Shown here piece by piece: positions 63,209 through 64,000 of a stretch of 64,000 bases of DNA. The stretch covers positions 62,001-126,000 of the forward strand of contig DATAUW010000012.1 in the NCBI GenBank assembly GCA_036268055.1. Reading direction: 5' to 3'. The stretch's first letter is position 1, and each line of letters begins with the position of its first letter. Both the position numbers and the translations under genes were made by a program. The DNA comes from Verrucomicrobiia bacterium (GTDB taxonomy: Bacteria > Verrucomicrobiota > Verrucomicrobiia > Limisphaerales > Pedosphaeraceae). The notes beneath the pieces were generated by a model. That model saw only the letters and a list, made by a program, of their open reading frames with translations, made no database searches and had not been told where the DNA came from.

Positions 63209-63318
63209 CGCGAAGATTGCCGCTTTCGATTAGGCATAGGTTTTAAAAGTAACCGATCCGGGATGCGACAATTAAACATGTGGTGGGCTAAGCCGCAGAC
63301 GGCTTGACCTTATGGACC

Positions 63319-63349
63319 TTGCTGCGGGTCATAGACCCGCGGTCCGTTG
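63319..63349 (+). repeat. Palindromic repeat (family C)
   Basis: TTGCTGCGGGTCATAGACCC followed by GCGGTCCGTTG, nearly identical to the copy at 54783. Confidence 0.75.
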
Positions 63350-63359
63350 AACATCAAAG

Positions 63360-64000
63360 TTACGCCTCCGGCTTTTTGTAGGCTTCAATCGTATCAATCC
63401 GGTAACGCTTCTTTGCGCCGTCCATTTCAAAGTCCACCATCTCGCCGGGTTTTTTGTTGAGCAAGGATTGGGCGACGGGCGTGAGGTAACTGATGATGCC
63501 GGTTTCGGGATCGGAATCCCACGCACCGAGGACGGCGAATTGTTCGACGTTGTTGGTGTTAAGGTCGGTGACCTTCACGGTCGTGCCGATGTTGACGGCG
63601 TCGGTCTTGACGTTGGCGAAGTCGGTTCCGCGCGCGCGGACGAGTTGCGCTTCCAATTCGGATTTGCGGCGCATCAGAAGCTTCTGCATTTCCTTCGCGG
63701 CCTTGTATTCGTGGTTTTCGCGCAAGTCGCCGTAGCTGCGGGCGATGGCGATTTCCTTCGAGTTGGCCGGGATTTTCTTTTGTACCAGCTCGGTATATTC
63801 GTCTTTGCGGCGTTCGAGACTTTCCCACGAAACGAGGTAATTCGCTTCCTGTTTGGTCGCCTCGCCGGAGATGAGCGATTGGATGGCGGGGTAACTCTTG
63901 ACGATGCGCGCGAGGAGCGAGCGTTTGTCCATGTCATCAAAGCACGGCGAAAGTTGCAGCGCGCGGGTCAAGTCCTTGATGACTTCCAGATCCGCGGAGC
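63360..64000 (-). CDS. GreA/GreB-domain transcription factor with long N-terminal part (5' end outside window)
   Basis: The frame stays open to the window edge, so the start lies beyond it. The visible 213 residues contain a coiled-coil segment (AKEMQKLLMRRKSELEAQLV) and the C-terminal GreA/GreB FKBP-like domain (NIGTTVKVTDLNTNNVEQFA, ISYLTPVAQSLLNKKPGEMV). The N-terminal part (LEVIKDLTRALQLSPCFDDM and beyond) is not standard GreA, indicating a fused or extended variant. Gre factors rescue backtracked RNA polymerase. Confidence 0.85.
   Translation of the reverse strand, partial: SADLEVIKDLTRALQLSPCFDDMDKRSLLARIVKSYPAIQSLISGEATKQEANYLVSWESLERRKDEYTELVQKKIPANSKEIAIARSYGDLRENHEYKAAKEMQKLLMRRKSELEAQLVRARGTDFANVKTDAVNIGTTVKVTDLNTNNVEQFAVLGAWDSDPETGIISYLTPVAQSLLNKKPGEMVDFEMDGAKKRYRIDTIEAYKKPEA

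Larger units (their letters stand above)
62988..63359. other. Intergenic region with terminator and palindromic repeats
   Basis: No gene is seen. It holds the terminator at 63071-63099 and family C repeats at 63150-63208 and 63319-63349. Confidence 0.6.

Overview
The window looks like chromosomal DNA of a Gram-negative, free-living member of the Verrucomicrobiota, most likely the Pedosphaera/Limisphaerales side. This is inferred from gene content only. The clues are secreted LamG proteins paired with H-X9-DG pseudopilins, large propeller sensor kinases beside a glycosidase, TonB/ExbB/ExbD, many lipoproteins, YfhO-type membrane proteins, a stand-alone SpeD next to a membrane-anchored aminopropyltransferase, and dispersed palindromic repeats. 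There is no rRNA, prophage, transposase or CRISPR array; one tRNA-Arg(UCU) is present.

Layout. 1-2.5 kb: the end of a tandem alpha/beta-hydrolase gene and a secreted protein. 2.6-5.3 kb: a group 2 sigma-70 factor and a zinc metallopeptidase. 5.6-11 kb: small envelope genes (DUF3309, an NPNLT-repeat protein, an outer-membrane barrel, two lipoproteins, one with a poly-glycine linker). 11-16 kb: DUF748, AI-2E-family and ABC1-kinase genes, then a BON lipoprotein. 16.1-17 kb: a beta-lactamase-fold lipoprotein. 17-22.7 kb: a compact five-gene polyamine operon (DUF4178/zinc ribbon, an unannotated 48-residue protein, SpeE-like, FAD amine oxidase, SpeD). 22.8-25.1 kb: DUF899, tRNA-Arg and an esterase. 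25.2-30.4 kb: LamG protein plus pseudopilin. 30.7-33.2 kb: an SGNH hydrolase carrying TPRs. 33.4-39.4 kb: propeller histidine kinase, LuxR-type regulator and GH2 glycosidase, tightly linked. 39.8-42.8 kb: fabI and a gamma-glutamyltransferase. 42.8-49.6 kb: methyltransferase and methyltransferase-GT2 fusion genes, divergent from two tandem YfhO paralogues. 49.6-51.7 kb: ExbD, ExbB and TonB-like genes. 51.9-54 kb: ilvB behind a valine-rich leader peptide and attenuator. 54-54.9 kb: a repeat cluster. 54.9-58.7 kb: priA, a lytic transglycosylase, infA and apaG. 59.3-63 kb: a pseudopilin-like cluster. The window ends in a GreA/GreB-domain gene.

The most notable things are the polyamine operon with its overlooked small ORF and two palindromes upstream, and the ilvB leader. 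In the leader, a near-consensus promoter sits almost directly on a 23-codon peptide with a Leu/Val run, followed by a classic terminator. Several start codons were moved from the longest possible ORF on the basis of overlaps, family length or signal peptides: infA at a TTG, speE at a GTG, and priA, the GH2 gene, the response regulator and speD at internal ATGs. Long open frames opposite ilvB, priA and other genes are treated as codon-bias shadows.
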